64,000 bases of DNA. Origin: Bryobacterales bacterium. GTDB taxonomy: Bacteria; Acidobacteriota; Terriglobia; Bryobacterales; Bryobacteraceae. The DNA is taken from NCBI GenBank assembly GCA_020854055.1, contig JADZGD010000129.1:35866-99865 (forward strand), in the 5' to 3' direction. The notes under the pieces are model-generated. The model had not been told where the DNA came from and did not search any database. It saw only the letters and a program-made list of their open reading frames with translations. The translations under genes were made by a program, and so were the position numbers. How positions within the stretch are numbered: the first letter of the stretch is position 1; every line of letters starts with the position of its first letter. Positions 1 through 9,334 of this stretch are shown here, piece by piece.

Positions 1-328
1 GAGGGGCCTGGGCGGGCGCCGCACCGGCCGCCGGCGCAGGCGCTTCCGCGGTGGCGGCATTCACCAGATCCTTCAGTTCCTTGCTGGGCTTGAAATAGGG
101 AATGCGCTTCGGCGGCACCTCCACGCGGGCGCCGGTCTTCGGGTTGCGGCCAACCCGGGGCTGGCGCTGCCGCGTGCGGAAACTGCCGAACCCGCGGATC
201 TCGATCTTGTCGCCGGCACGCAGAGATTTAACGACACTTTCAAAGATCGCTTCCACGATCACTTCGGAGTCCTTCCGCGTCATCTCGACGACTCGCGATA
301 CTTCCTCTATCAGATCCGCTTTTGTCAT
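1..328 (-). CDS. HU/IHF-family DNA-binding protein (3' end cut by window edge)
   Basis: Small dimeric nucleoid protein that bends DNA. The ATG at 328 has AAGGAGA about nine bases upstream. Reading leftward, 109 codons are visible with no stop, so the C-terminus lies outside the window. The HU fold is complete: N-terminal helices from MTKADLIEEV, the GFGSF turn at residues 46-50 and the RNPKTG DNA-binding arm at 61-66. From about residue 92 an Ala/Pro-rich tail follows that ordinary HU (about 90 aa) lacks. It lies 90 bases behind rpsA on the same strand, the same order as rpsA-ihfB in enterobacteria, so cotranscription is likely. Whether it is HU or an IHF subunit cannot be decided from sequence alone. 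Confidence 0.92.
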   Translation of the reverse strand, partial: MTKADLIEEVSRVVEMTRKDSEVIVEAIFESVVKSLRAGDKIEIRGFGSFRTRQRQPRVGRNPKTGARVEVPPKRIPYFKPSKELKDLVNAATAEAPAPAAGAAPAQAP

Positions 329-418
329 GAATGCTCGTCTCCTTATGATTGGCGAAGTTGCCCGGCGGCTTCGATACTATCCAGCCAACGAAACCGGCGG
401 GAAGCCAGCCTCGCCCGG

Positions 419-2143
419 TCAGTGATTTTCACCCTGGTCCTTGAGGTGCATGGCTTCCTCTATGGTCATTGTCGCGGCTGCCGCCTGGCGCTGGTAATCC
501 TCAAGCCGCGTCCGCTCCTCGTCTTCAGCGATGGCCCGAACGCTCAGGCCAATACGCTTCTCCGCTTCGTTCAGTTTGATGATCTTAAATTCCGATTCCT
601 CACCAATTTGCAACGGCGGCTGGTCTTCGCGGCGATCCGGACTGGAGGGTATCTCCGACGTGTGGCAAAGCCCCTCGACACCCGGAGCCAACTCGACGAA
701 CACGCCAAAGGTGGCGGCCCGGACGGGTTTGCCGCGAACCACGTCTCCCACCTGGTGTTTGCGGAAAAACGTCTCCCAGGCATCCGGCTGAAGCTGCTTG
801 ATGCCCAGCGAAAGGCGGCGATTGGGCGCGTCGATATTCAAAATTACCGCCTGAACCAACTGCCCCTTCTTGACGACTTCCGAGGGGTGTTTCACGTGCT
901 TGTTCCAGGACAGATCGGAGACATGAACGAGCCCATCCACGCCCTCCTCGATCTCGACAAAAACGCCGAAGTCGATCAGTTTGCGCACGCGCCCTTCCAC
1001 CACCGAACCGATGCTGTAACGCTCGCCCACGGTGGTCCAGGGATCGGCTTCCAATTGTTTCATGCCCAGGGAAATGCGGCGTTCCCGGGGTTTCACTTCG
1101 AGCACCACGGATTCCACCTGGTCGCCCACGCGCACCACCTTGGACGGGTGCTTCATGCGCCGCGACCAGGTCATCTCGGAGATGTGAATGAGCCCTTCCA
1201 CTCCCGGTTCGAGTTCGACAAAGGCGCCGTAGTCGGTAACGCTGACCACGCGTCCGATGACGCGCAAACCGGCGGGATAACGCTCCTCGGCCGATTCCCA
1301 GGGATCGGGAGCCAGTTGCTTCAACCCGAGCGAGATGCGCTCCTTCTCGCGGTCGAACTTGAGGACGCGAACGCTGATGGTATCGCCGACGCTGACGACC
1401 TCGGAGGGATGGCCGACACGGCCATAGGACATATCGCTGACGTGCAACAGGCCGTCGATACCGCCCAGATCCACAAACGCGCCGTATTCGGTCAGGTTCT
1501 TGACCACGCCGGTGGTGATGTCGCCCTCGTTCAACGTCTCGAGCGCAACCGTCTTGCGGGCGGTCGCCTCTTCCTCAATCGCCAGTTTGCGCGATACCAC
1601 GACGTTACCGCGACGGCGGTTGAGCTTCACGATCTTGACCGCGATATCCTGCCCGACCAAGGAATCGAGATTGTGGGTGGGGCGCGCATCCACCTGGGAA
1701 CTGGGCATAAATGCCAGTACGCCGACATCTACCGACAGTCCGCCCTTGGTGCGGCCGATGACGCGGCCCGAGACCAGCAGGGATTCCCGCTGGGCGCGTT
1801 CCAGGGTGTCCCAGGCGCGGATTCGCGCGGCCTTTTCGTGAGAAAGGAGGATGTATCCTTCCACCGCGGGGCGTCCGCGATCGACCATTACGTCAATCGC
1901 ATCGCCGGGTTGGATCGTGATGCTGCCGTCGGGTTGCCGGACCTGCTCCACTGGAACGAGTCCTTCACTCTTGTACCCGAAATCGACAATCACGTCCTTG
2001 TCGGTGATCTTCAGAACACGACCCTGGAGGATCTCACCTTCGGCCGGCGGCGCAAAGTGGCTGTAGTCGTCGATTAGATGTTCGTAATCGTCGTCTGGTT
2101 GAACCGGTTGATTCAACGGATGCTGGTCCGCGTTGGTCGCCAT
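419..2143 (-). CDS. rpsA: 30S ribosomal protein S1
   Basis: Binds mRNA on the 30S subunit and aids translation initiation. The 574-residue product has six S1/OB-fold repeats at about 35-103, 121-187, 205-275, 292-364, 377-449 and 465-536. The later ones carry the usual GAFVDL or GVFVEI and GL.H.S signatures. An acidic N-terminal stretch precedes repeat 1. I chose ATG 2143 because GGGAGAG lies at proper spacing before it. An in-frame ATG at 2149 abuts that sequence, and an upstream start would be 17 residues longer. It is transcribed from a strong promoter at 2315-2343, leaving a leader of roughly 160 bases. The HU gene follows. Six repeats and the length match the family. Confidence 0.97.
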   Translation of the reverse strand: MATNADQHPLNQPVQPDDDYEHLIDDYSHFAPPAEGEILQGRVLKITDKDVIVDFGYKSEGLVPVEQVRQPDGSITIQPGDAIDVMVDRGRPAVEGYILLSHEKAARIRAWDTLERAQRESLLVSGRVIGRTKGGLSVDVGVLAFMPSSQVDARPTHNLDSLVGQDIAVKIVKLNRRRGNVVVSRKLAIEEEATARKTVALETLNEGDITTGVVKNLTEYGAFVDLGGIDGLLHVSDMSYGRVGHPSEVVSVGDTISVRVLKFDREKERISLGLKQLAPDPWESAEERYPAGLRVIGRVVSVTDYGAFVELEPGVEGLIHISEMTWSRRMKHPSKVVRVGDQVESVVLEVKPRERRISLGMKQLEADPWTTVGERYSIGSVVEGRVRKLIDFGVFVEIEEGVDGLVHVSDLSWNKHVKHPSEVVKKGQLVQAVILNIDAPNRRLSLGIKQLQPDAWETFFRKHQVGDVVRGKPVRAATFGVFVELAPGVEGLCHTSEIPSSPDRREDQPPLQIGEESEFKIIKLNEAEKRIGLSVRAIAEDEERTRLEDYQRQAAAATMTIEEAMHLKDQGENH

Positions 2144-2149
2144 GGCCAT

Positions 2150-2557
2150 CTCTCCCGGAGCGTTTGACAGATACCGAGGTCCCGCCGAGCGCACGATTCG
2201 AATCCCGGCACACTACCCCTGTGTAAGTCGCCGGACATCGAATCCTGAAGCCGCGCACTCCAGCATTTACTGCAACCTAGCTCTGACAAGCCATTGAAAG
2301 ATCAGTACTTCAGAACTATAGCCGAGCCCGGTGTGGTTGTCAACCGAGTGTAGGATCACTTGCTGGAGCCACCCGGCGGGCTCACGCACACCGCCCGCGT
2401 CCGCCTTTTTCTCCCCATAAGGAGCCTCGCGATCGCCGGCCGCCGCCAAAATCTGCAGCGAACCGGAAACGATCAACATCTTCTTGCCCGTCTATAGTTT
2501 AGCAGATGTCAAGAAGCAGCGTGAGAACGGCTTATGCGCCGGCGCGCCGGTTGGCGA
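2150..2557. other. Non-coding stretch holding the rpsA leader and promoter
   Basis: About 400 bases without a supported gene. The part below 2310 is the probable 5' leader of rpsA, the part around 2315-2343 is its promoter, and the rest separates rpsA from the DUF1080 gene. A 70-codon minus-strand reading frame (2267-2479) runs straight through the promoter and was not accepted as a gene. Confidence 0.7.
2315..2343 (-). promoter_or_regulatory. Sigma-70-type promoter for rpsA
   Basis: On the minus strand TTGACA (2338-2343) is followed by a 17-base spacer and TATAGT (2315-2320). This is a near-consensus housekeeping promoter and the best one in the window. Predicted transcription starts near 2308, about 165 bases before the rpsA start. 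Confidence 0.85.
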
Positions 2558-3382
2558 TCAGTGAACTTCGGGCTGGTCGTAGCCAGCCAGACGCCGAACC
2601 CAGATGTTGCGGTAACGAACGGGCGTATCGTGGTCCTGGAGCGCCAACGGTTCTTCGGGCGCATGAGGGGTGTAAACCCCAACCTGGCGGTGGGCCATGG
2701 CGCCGATAATCTCCTTGCGGTTGTGCAGCAGGATTCCGTTCAGAAACACGGTGACATTAGCCCGCTTAACCACCGTGGCGCCGTCGAATCTGGGAGCCTC
2801 AAAGACGATATCGTACGACTGCCATTCGCCCGGAGGACGCACGGCATTGACCAGCGGCGGCCACTGACCGTAGATCGCCCCCGCCTGGCCGTCGGCATAG
2901 GTGGGATTGTTCCAGGAATCGAGTACCTGAATTTCGTAACGTTCCATCAATAAGATGCCACTGTTGCCACGCCACTGGCTGGTTCCTTCCACTTTGGTGG
3001 GAGCGGCCCATTCGATGTGATACTGCGCGTCGCCGAATTTCTCTCTCGACACCAGGTCGCCGGACCGGCCGACGCATTCCACCCAGCCATCACCAAGTTT
3101 CCAGGCCGGCGGCACCAGCGCGCCTTTTTTCTTGCACATCCAATGCGAGAGGTCCCGGCCATTGAATAGAACGATGGCGTCCGAGGGAGGATCTCCCGGT
3201 TTGGCGCCGGGCGTCACCATGCGCGGACGCGGGCGATCGATATCATGCACTCTCCACTTCTGTCCGGGCAAGACCGGCGTATCCGTATAGCCGAGGGGGG
3301 CGTGACGCTCCTCGGCCGCAAGCCAGATGGCGCTACAGGTCACCGCCACCAGGATGAGCCCACTGGTTCGATTCCGTTTCAT
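2558..3382 (-). CDS. Secreted DUF1080 (3-keto-disaccharide hydrolase fold) protein
   Basis: The 274-residue protein begins with a basic N-terminus and hydrophobic signal sequence (MKRNRTSGLILVAVTCSA), so it is probably exported. After about residue 75 it shows the DUF1080/3-keto-disaccharide hydrolase pattern: LFNGRDLSHW, a WRGNSGILLM segment, a DSWNNPTY loop and a final hydrophobic RNIWVRRL strand. Relatives adopt a concanavalin-like beta sandwich. Some cleave or hydrate 3-keto-glycosides, and many are uncharacterised. I used ATG 3382 because it begins the signal peptide. An upstream ATG at 3424 would put 14 extra residues before it. No clear ribosome-binding site is seen. The gene is monocistronic and divergent from the URO-D-like gene. 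Substrate unknown. Confidence 0.85.
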   Translation of the reverse strand: MKRNRTSGLILVAVTCSAIWLAAEERHAPLGYTDTPVLPGQKWRVHDIDRPRPRMVTPGAKPGDPPSDAIVLFNGRDLSHWMCKKKGALVPPAWKLGDGWVECVGRSGDLVSREKFGDAQYHIEWAAPTKVEGTSQWRGNSGILLMERYEIQVLDSWNNPTYADGQAGAIYGQWPPLVNAVRPPGEWQSYDIVFEAPRFDGATVVKRANVTVFLNGILLHNRKEIIGAMAHRQVGVYTPHAPEEPLALQDHDTPVRYRNIWVRRLAGYDQPEVH

Positions 3383-3625
3383 ATCGCTACCAACGATTGC
3401 CAGCGTATCAGATCCAACGGGCATCCGAGCAGGCAGTTTTGAACGACCGGCACGATCTGTTCAGACAGACTGAAGCAGAGGCGCCGCCCGGCGGAGTGTT
3501 GGATCCATGGCGCTATCGAAAGAGCGGAATGAATAGCCGTTTGAGCGCACTGAACGCCATCCGGGATCCAATCCGCGCCTGCCACCGTGTGGGACAATTT
3601 GGGTGTACGCAAACACTGCATATCC

Positions 3626-4780
3626 ATGACTGGACGAGAGCGGATTCTAGCTGCGTTCCATGGCGGCGAGATCGACCGGGTGCCTTTTTGCCCCAATATT
3701 TACTATTGGTTCTACCGGAACCTGGCAGCCGGGACACTGCCGGCGGCAGTGGACTCCGCGCGGCATCCTTTTGACGCGCTGCGAGCACTGGGAGCGGACA
3801 TCCTGGCGCGGTGGGACACGCAGAAGGCGACCAAAGAGGTCTTTCTGGCGGGTGAGTACTCGGAAGAATATGCCGGGGCGAGCGGTTTCGCCAGGCCGCT
3901 GATAACCGCCTTCAATACGTACCCGGCCGGGCGCAACCAAGTTCGCCGCCGCTTCGAGACGCCATTCGGCACGCTGACCAGCAGTTGGACGGTAACACCG
4001 GAGGCGGGCGCGGATTTCGAGTCCGAATTCTGGTGGAAGAGGTGGGAAGAGTATTCCGCGATCCGGTACATGCTGGAGGCGCGCGATTATCAATTCGACG
4101 CCGGGTTGTTCGACGAGTGCACCGGGCGCGTGGGTGAGGATGGGGTGATGATGGTCCACATTACCCAATCGCCACTGAAGACCTTTCATTGGCTGGCAGG
4201 AGCCGAGCAGGCCAACTTCTTCCTGGCGGATCACCCGAAACAGATGCGGGAACTGGCGGAAATCCACCAGGCGCAGGCGTTGAACTTCCTGGAGACGGTG
4301 GTGGACCACCCCACCGCCCAGATCTTCATTTCACTCGAGAACCTGGATTCGTTTTTTTACTCCCCTTCCCTCTACCACGAGTACTGTAACGAGTTTTTCC
4401 GGAGGGCCGGCCGGATCATACACAGCAGGGGCAAGAAGTTCGTGGCGCACGCCTGCGGGCACAACCGCATCCTGCTGCCGGCGGTAGCCGCCGCGGGAGT
4501 GGATTGCCTGGAAGGACTGACTCCGCCTCCGCTGGGCGATGTCCCGCTGGCGGAAGCGCGCGAGCTGGCCCGCAGCCCGGAACTGGTGATCAATGGAGGA
4601 ATTGTTGGCGAGCTGCTGGAGCGGGCGGATGCGAGGGAGCGGATTTTCGAATACACGCGCCAGTTGTTTCAGGCGATGGGCGACCGGCGGCGGTTTCTGT
4701 TCGCCTCCAGTTGCAGCACTCCGGCCAACGCGCGGTGGGAGAACCTGGAAGCATTCCGCGATGCGGCCGGCCGGGCCTGA
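3626..4780 (+). CDS. Uroporphyrinogen-decarboxylase-superfamily protein (not HemE)
   Basis: The 384-residue TIM-barrel protein belongs to the URO-D superfamily, which contains both heme-pathway HemE and cobalamin-dependent methyltransferases. It starts MTGRERILAAFHGGEIDRVP, typical of the superfamily. A conserved stretch near residues 255-300 includes HSRGKKFVAHACGH. The RQAGR motif that binds substrate carboxylates in true HemE is absent, so a methyltransferase-type or other catabolic role is likelier. No corrinoid protein gene is adjacent. ATG 3626 gives the family-typical N-terminus; the frame is open 13 codons further upstream. Actual substrate unknown. Confidence 0.8.
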   Translation: MTGRERILAAFHGGEIDRVPFCPNIYYWFYRNLAAGTLPAAVDSARHPFDALRALGADILARWDTQKATKEVFLAGEYSEEYAGASGFARPLITAFNTYPAGRNQVRRRFETPFGTLTSSWTVTPEAGADFESEFWWKRWEEYSAIRYMLEARDYQFDAGLFDECTGRVGEDGVMMVHITQSPLKTFHWLAGAEQANFFLADHPKQMRELAEIHQAQALNFLETVVDHPTAQIFISLENLDSFFYSPSLYHEYCNEFFRRAGRIIHSRGKKFVAHACGHNRILLPAVAAAGVDCLEGLTPPPLGDVPLAEARELARSPELVINGGIVGELLERADARERIFEYTRQLFQAMGDRRRFLFASSCSTPANARWENLEAFRDAAGRA

Positions 4781-4825
4781 CCGATTCCGTTGGGCGGCGG
4801 CATCCATATGCTAAGTTAAACGGTG

Positions 4826-5296
4826 ATGCAGCTTTCCGATGCATTTCTTGCGCTGGGCCAGGAGTCATTCGGCCAGTTGTTGCGTAGTATCTCGATTGGC
4901 AGGTTGAAGACCTACCAGCTTTACGACCGCATCAAGGCTCGCGCGCACACGGCCAAATTGAATTCAGAGAGTCTCCGCAAGGCGGCTCCCAGGCTGTGGC
5001 CACGAATCGAGCAACATGACGAGGAGTTCTGCCAGGACCTGGCCCAAGCGATCCTGGTTTCTGAACTCGACATGATCCGGGCAGTACTGGACTTTCTGGA
5101 AATCCCCAACGAAGACGGGTTCTTCGCCAAGGACGTGGAAGCGGCCAAGTACCTCACCGAGGGCTGGCAACAGCGCGTGTGGGACCAGTTCCACGGGAAG
5201 TACGCGCCGGCATCGGTACAGTTCTACATTAACCACCTGGCATGGGAACTGGACAAGAACGCCGCCATCTTCGTGCCCTCTGGTCCTACGGATTAA
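4826..5296 (+). CDS. Hypothetical protein in the pheST operon
   Basis: I do not recognise this 156-residue soluble protein. It has no signal peptide or membrane segment. It is mostly charged and probably helical, with a conserved-looking centre (FLEIPNEDGFFAKD at about 93-106) and an aromatic C-terminal half (WQQRVWDQFHGKYAP). It begins at ATG 4826, next to a GTG three bases upstream, 45 bases after the URO-D-like gene, and ends 16 bases before pheS. The spacing suggests it is transcribed with pheST. Codon use matches the neighbours, which supports a real gene. Confidence 0.7.
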   Translation: MQLSDAFLALGQESFGQLLRSISIGRLKTYQLYDRIKARAHTAKLNSESLRKAAPRLWPRIEQHDEEFCQDLAQAILVSELDMIRAVLDFLEIPNEDGFFAKDVEAAKYLTEGWQQRVWDQFHGKYAPASVQFYINHLAWELDKNAAIFVPSGPTD

Positions 5297-5312
5297 AATA
5301 GAAATTTCCAAC

Positions 5313-6335
5313 ATGATCGAACAGACATTCGAGAGGCTGGAGAGCCGCTCGCGCGAACGGATCGCCGCCGCAATGTCCCGGGAGGAGCTGGAAGCCGTGC
5401 GCGTGGACGTGCTCGGCCGCAAGGGGGAGCTTGCCCGGATCAGCAAAGAGATGGGCAGCCTGACGGCGGAGGAACGGGCCCGCGTCGGCAAGTTGCTCAA
5501 CGGCGCCAAACAGGGACTGGAGGCGGCGCTGGAGGCCCGCAAGGCGGAGTTTGACCGCGCCGCGCTGGCAGCCAGGCTGGATGCCGAGTGGGTGGATTTG
5601 ACGCTGCCGGCAACAGGGGCGCCGCGTGGCAGCCTGCATCCAATCACCATCATCCAGTCGGAAATCGAAGACCTGTTCGTGTCGATGGGATTCACGGTGC
5701 TGGACGGACCGGAAGTAGAGACTGAATACAACAACTTCGATGCGCTGAATATTCCACCCGACCATCCGGCGCGGGACATGCAGGACACGTTCTGGCTGAA
5801 GAGCGGGCAACTGCTGCGGACACACACTTCCCCGGTGCAGGTACGAGGAATGCAAAAGCTGGGGCCTCCGCTGCGGATGATCGCCCCCGGCAGGGTATTC
5901 CGAAACGAAGAAGTGGACGCCAGCCACGAGCACACGTTTTACCAGCTGGAAGGGATGATGGTGGACCGGGAGGTATCGGTCGGCAACCTGATCTACTTCA
6001 TGAAGACGCTGCTCAGCTCCATCTTCCGGAAGGACGTTACGGTGCGGCTGCGGCCGGGCTACTTCCCGTTCGTGGAGCCGGGCTTTGAGTTGGACATCGA
6101 GTGCCTGATCTGCGGCGGCGCCGGGTGCCCGGTCTGTAAACAGAGCGGATGGGTGGAACTGCTGCCGTGCGGGCTGGTGCAGCCCAACGTACTGCGGATG
6201 AGCGGCATCGATCCGGAGGAATGGAACGGCTTCGCCTTTGGACTGGGGCTGACGCGGCTGGCGATGATGCGCTATGCGATCGACGACATCCGGCTGTTGC
6301 AGGGTGGCGATTTGCGGTTCCTCCATCAGTTCTGA
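5313..6335 (+). CDS. pheS: Phenylalanine-tRNA ligase alpha subunit
   Basis: Catalytic alpha chain of the heterotetrameric enzyme that charges tRNA-Phe, cytoplasmic. At 340 residues it has normal length: an N-terminal coiled coil (about 1-85) that contacts tRNA, then a class II synthetase core. Motif 2 is seen as FRNEEVDASHEHTFYQLEG near 196-214. A cysteine-rich loop CLICGGAGCPVC follows near 268-279, and motif 3 GLGLTRLAMMRY near 311-322. ATG 5313 gives the usual MIEQ start, though no strong ribosome-binding site is visible. pheT follows 21 bases downstream. Confidence 0.97.
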   Translation: MIEQTFERLESRSRERIAAAMSREELEAVRVDVLGRKGELARISKEMGSLTAEERARVGKLLNGAKQGLEAALEARKAEFDRAALAARLDAEWVDLTLPATGAPRGSLHPITIIQSEIEDLFVSMGFTVLDGPEVETEYNNFDALNIPPDHPARDMQDTFWLKSGQLLRTHTSPVQVRGMQKLGPPLRMIAPGRVFRNEEVDASHEHTFYQLEGMMVDREVSVGNLIYFMKTLLSSIFRKDVTVRLRPGYFPFVEPGFELDIECLICGGAGCPVCKQSGWVELLPCGLVQPNVLRMSGIDPEEWNGFAFGLGLTRLAMMRYAIDDIRLLQGGDLRFLHQF

Positions 6336-6356
6336 CAAGAGGCGCGAACAAGCAAC

Positions 6357-8702
6357 GTGAAATTCTCATACAACCAGATTCGTGATTTGGTGGAAGGTCT
6401 CGAGACGGCGCCCGAAGCGCTGAAGGGCCTGATCACGATGAAGACGGCCGAGTGTGAGGGGATCGAGCAGATCGGAGAGCACCTGGCCCGGGTTTGCGCG
6501 GCGCGGGTGGTGTCGGTGGAACCGATCGCGGGTACCCACAACGTCAAGGCGAGCGTCGAGACCGGGCGCTACGGTGAGCGGACGGTGGTGTGCGGCGCGC
6601 CCAACTGCCGCGCCGGGATGGTGACGGCGTATGTTCCGGCGGGAACCCGGCTGGGCGCGGCGACGATCGATAAGCGCACCGTGAACGGCGTCGAAAGCGA
6701 CGGCATGCTGGCCAGCGGGGCCGAGCTGGGGTTGAACCGCGACGCCGAAGGCGTGCTGGAACTGGACGTTGAACCGGGTTCGCCGATTCCCGGCTGCGAG
6801 CCGGACGCGACGATCGAGATCGACAACAAGAGCCTGACGCACCGGCCGGATTTGTGGGGCCACCACGGCATGGCGCGAGAAGTGGCGGCGATCACCGGCA
6901 ACCGGCTGAAGGACCCGGTAAACCCGCGGCGGATCCCGGCAGGCGAGGCGGTGGTCAAGATCGAGATTCCGGACTTCACGCTGTGCCCCCGCTATAGCGC
7001 GCTGGTATTTGAGAACGTCACGGTGAAGGCATCGCCGTTGTGGCTGCAGTACCGGTTAACGGCAATGGGGCTGAACCCCATCAATAACATCGTCGATGCC
7101 ACCAACTACCTGATGGCGATGCTGGCGCAGCCGATGCACGCCTTCGATCGGGATAAGCTGACGGGCGATACGATCCGGGCGCGGCCGGCGCGGCCGGGAG
7201 AACGCATTCAGGCGCTCAACGGCGAATGGTACGAACTGGCGCCCGCCGACCTGGTGATTGCCGATGGGGCCGGGCCGGTTGCCGTCGCCGGCGTCATTGG
7301 CGGCATGGATTCGGCGATCAGCGGCTCGACGGCGAGGATCGTTTTTGAAAGCGCCAATTTCCAGGCGGCCGGCGTCCGCCGGACATCGGCGCGGTTGAAG
7401 CTGCGGACGGATGCCTCGATCCGGTTCGAGAAGTCGCAGGATCCCGCGAATACCATACGGGCGTTGGCCATGGCGGTGGAACTGCTGGAACAGGTTTCGC
7501 CGGGCATCCGCCTGGTGGGAGGGCTGGCCGACGCTTACCGGCCGAAGCCCGCGCCGGCGCCGATTTCGCTCCCGTTGGGGTGGCTGGATCGCAAACTGGG
7601 CCGGCACATCGAAGAGGCCGAAGTGACGTCGATTCTGGAGAGCCTGGAGTTCGGCGTCAGCCGGCAGACACCCGGCGTGTTGAGCGTAACGGTGCCCAGT
7701 TGGCGGGCCACCAAGGACGTCTCGCTGAAGGACGACCTGGTGGAGGAGGTGGGGCGGATCATCGGGTACGGATCGATACCACCGGCGCCGCCGATGGTGG
7801 CGGCCCGGGTGCCGGCGGCCAACCGGGAGCGGGCGTTCCAGCACGAGGTGCGAGCGATGCTGGCGGCACGAGGCTATACGGAGGTCTACAACTACTCGTT
7901 CATCGGCGGGGAGGCGGCGCGACGCTTCGGCTACGAACCCGGCGCGCTGGTGGAGGTGGCTAATCCGATTGCATCCGACCAGAGCCTGTTACGCCCCAGC
8001 CTGCTACCGGGAATCTGGAAGAACGTGGTCGAGAACGCGCGAAATTTCGAGAGTTTCCGGCTGTTCGAGATCGGGTTGGAGATTCACCCGGCAAACGCCG
8101 GCGCGGACCTGCCGCGACAGGTTTCGCACCTTGCGGTGTGTAGCGCAGCGCGCCAGGAGGCGTCGCCGGCGGCGGCGCTGTTCGAGTTGAAGCGCGCGGC
8201 CGAGTGTCTGATGCCGGGGGCCCAGGTGCGTCCGGTGGAGCCGAAATGCTATGAGCATCCGGTGCGGGCGGCGGTGGTCGATTGGCATGGGGAAACCGTG
8301 GGGCGTTTGTTCGAGCTCCATCCATCGATGGTGGAGAGCGGGCGGGCGGCGGTGCTCGACATTGACCTGGAGGCGATGGAGCGGGCGCGGCCGGCGATGA
8401 AGCGGTATCAACCGATCCGGCGGTACCCGTCGAGCGCGTTCGATCTTTCGGTGGTAGCGGAGTTGCGGGAACTGGTTGGCGGAATCGAACAGAAACTGGC
8501 CCGTCTGGCAGGCGAACCGCTGGAGGCAATCGAGTTCGTGCGGCAGTACTCGGGACCACCTTTACCGGCTGGGAAAAAGAGCGTCTCGTTCCGGTTGACG
8601 GTGGCGGCGGCGGACGGCACGCTTTCGAGCGAAGAGGTTGGGGCGATTCGCGGGCGCATTATTGACGGGATGCAGCAGTCAGGCTACGAATTGCGGATCT
8701 GA
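6357..8702 (+). CDS. pheT: Phenylalanine-tRNA ligase beta subunit
   Basis: Non-catalytic and editing chain of the PheRS tetramer. The 781 residues are the expected length. An EMAPII/OB tRNA-binding domain spans about 39-148, followed by the B3/B4 editing region (the conserved GLNPINNIVDATNY near 236-249), a B5 domain near 400-470, the core domain, and a C-terminal ferredoxin-like anticodon-binding domain from about 688. The start is GTG 6357, giving MKFSYNQIRDLV; AAGAGG lies upstream at loose spacing. It forms an operon with pheS. Confidence 0.97.
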   Translation: MKFSYNQIRDLVEGLETAPEALKGLITMKTAECEGIEQIGEHLARVCAARVVSVEPIAGTHNVKASVETGRYGERTVVCGAPNCRAGMVTAYVPAGTRLGAATIDKRTVNGVESDGMLASGAELGLNRDAEGVLELDVEPGSPIPGCEPDATIEIDNKSLTHRPDLWGHHGMAREVAAITGNRLKDPVNPRRIPAGEAVVKIEIPDFTLCPRYSALVFENVTVKASPLWLQYRLTAMGLNPINNIVDATNYLMAMLAQPMHAFDRDKLTGDTIRARPARPGERIQALNGEWYELAPADLVIADGAGPVAVAGVIGGMDSAISGSTARIVFESANFQAAGVRRTSARLKLRTDASIRFEKSQDPANTIRALAMAVELLEQVSPGIRLVGGLADAYRPKPAPAPISLPLGWLDRKLGRHIEEAEVTSILESLEFGVSRQTPGVLSVTVPSWRATKDVSLKDDLVEEVGRIIGYGSIPPAPPMVAARVPAANRERAFQHEVRAMLAARGYTEVYNYSFIGGEAARRFGYEPGALVEVANPIASDQSLLRPSLLPGIWKNVVENARNFESFRLFEIGLEIHPANAGADLPRQVSHLAVCSAARQEASPAAALFELKRAAECLMPGAQVRPVEPKCYEHPVRAAVVDWHGETVGRLFELHPSMVESGRAAVLDIDLEAMERARPAMKRYQPIRRYPSSAFDLSVVAELRELVGGIEQKLARLAGEPLEAIEFVRQYSGPPLPAGKKSVSFRLTVAAADGTLSSEEVGAIRGRIIDGMQQSGYELRI

Positions 8703-8785
8703 AGGGCGGGGGCGGGTGGAGCGGCGACGCCGGTTCTCCCCTCAGCCGTTGGTTGATAGACTGGTTGAGGCAGGCCGAGACCAGC

Positions 8786-9226
8786 ATGCCGCGTCTTTTC
8801 ACATTGCCCGAAGCCGAATCGCTGCTGCCCCGGATCGAGGCGGCGCTGCGCGCGGCGGTGGAACATAAGCCACTGCTACAGGCCGCCGAAGCCGGGTTCC
8901 AGGCCTATGTCCGCCGGATCAACATGAGTGGCGGATCACTGGTTAACCTCGGTCGGGTGTCCGAATTGCAATCCCAGCGGCAGGCGGTGGCCAAGGAACT
9001 GAAGGCAGCGCTTCACAAACTGGAGCAGCTCGGAGTCGAGGTAAAGGACCTGGATATGGGGCTGGTCGACTTCCCCACCCAATATCGCGGCAACACGGTC
9101 TATCTGTGCTGGAAGCTGGGGGAGCAGCGGATCGGCTACTGGCACTCGACGGACGAGGGCTTTGCCGGCCGGCGGCCGATTGACGACGAGTTCCGGACCA
9201 ACCACCGCGGCAATCCCCCGGAATGA
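8786..9226 (+). CDS. DUF2203 family protein
   Basis: The 146-residue cytoplasmic protein matches DUF2203. It opens with MPRLFTLPEAESLLPRIE, continues as a long amphipathic helix with coiled-coil character (about 1-85), and ends with a conserved tail containing DLVDF-like MGLVDFP, a VYLCWKLGE strand and IGYWH..DEGFAGRRPID. The molecular function of DUF2203 is unknown. ATG 8786 is the family-typical start; the frame is open 11 codons further up. It lies 83 bases behind pheT and may be cotranscribed. In some other phyla the gene after pheT encodes the helical division protein ZapA, but I see no homology here. Confidence 0.82.
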   Translation: MPRLFTLPEAESLLPRIEAALRAAVEHKPLLQAAEAGFQAYVRRINMSGGSLVNLGRVSELQSQRQAVAKELKAALHKLEQLGVEVKDLDMGLVDFPTQYRGNTVYLCWKLGEQRIGYWHSTDEGFAGRRPIDDEFRTNHRGNPPE

Positions 9227-9334
9227 GGCGTCCCCCCATAGTTTCCCCATCCGCTTTAAGGTGAATACCCGCTGGTTGGATCGCCGAAACCGGCCGAAGG
9301 ATAGCTGAGGCCGGGGTGCGGCCGTTTGAAGACC

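Noticed and set aside
422..2077. 551-codon open frame antisense to rpsA
   Set aside because: It mirrors the S1 repeats in the opposite strand, has no recognisable domain and arises from high GC codon bias.
2185..2215. GATTCGAATC resembling a tRNA T-loop
   Set aside because: Flanking bases do not pair into a T-arm, and no acceptor or anticodon stem can be built.
2267..2479. 70-codon minus-strand frame before rpsA
   Set aside because: It spans the near-consensus rpsA promoter and has no recognisable domain or good ribosome-binding site.
2498..2520. TTGACA and TATAGA on the minus strand
   Set aside because: The spacer is only about ten bases, too short for a sigma-70 promoter.
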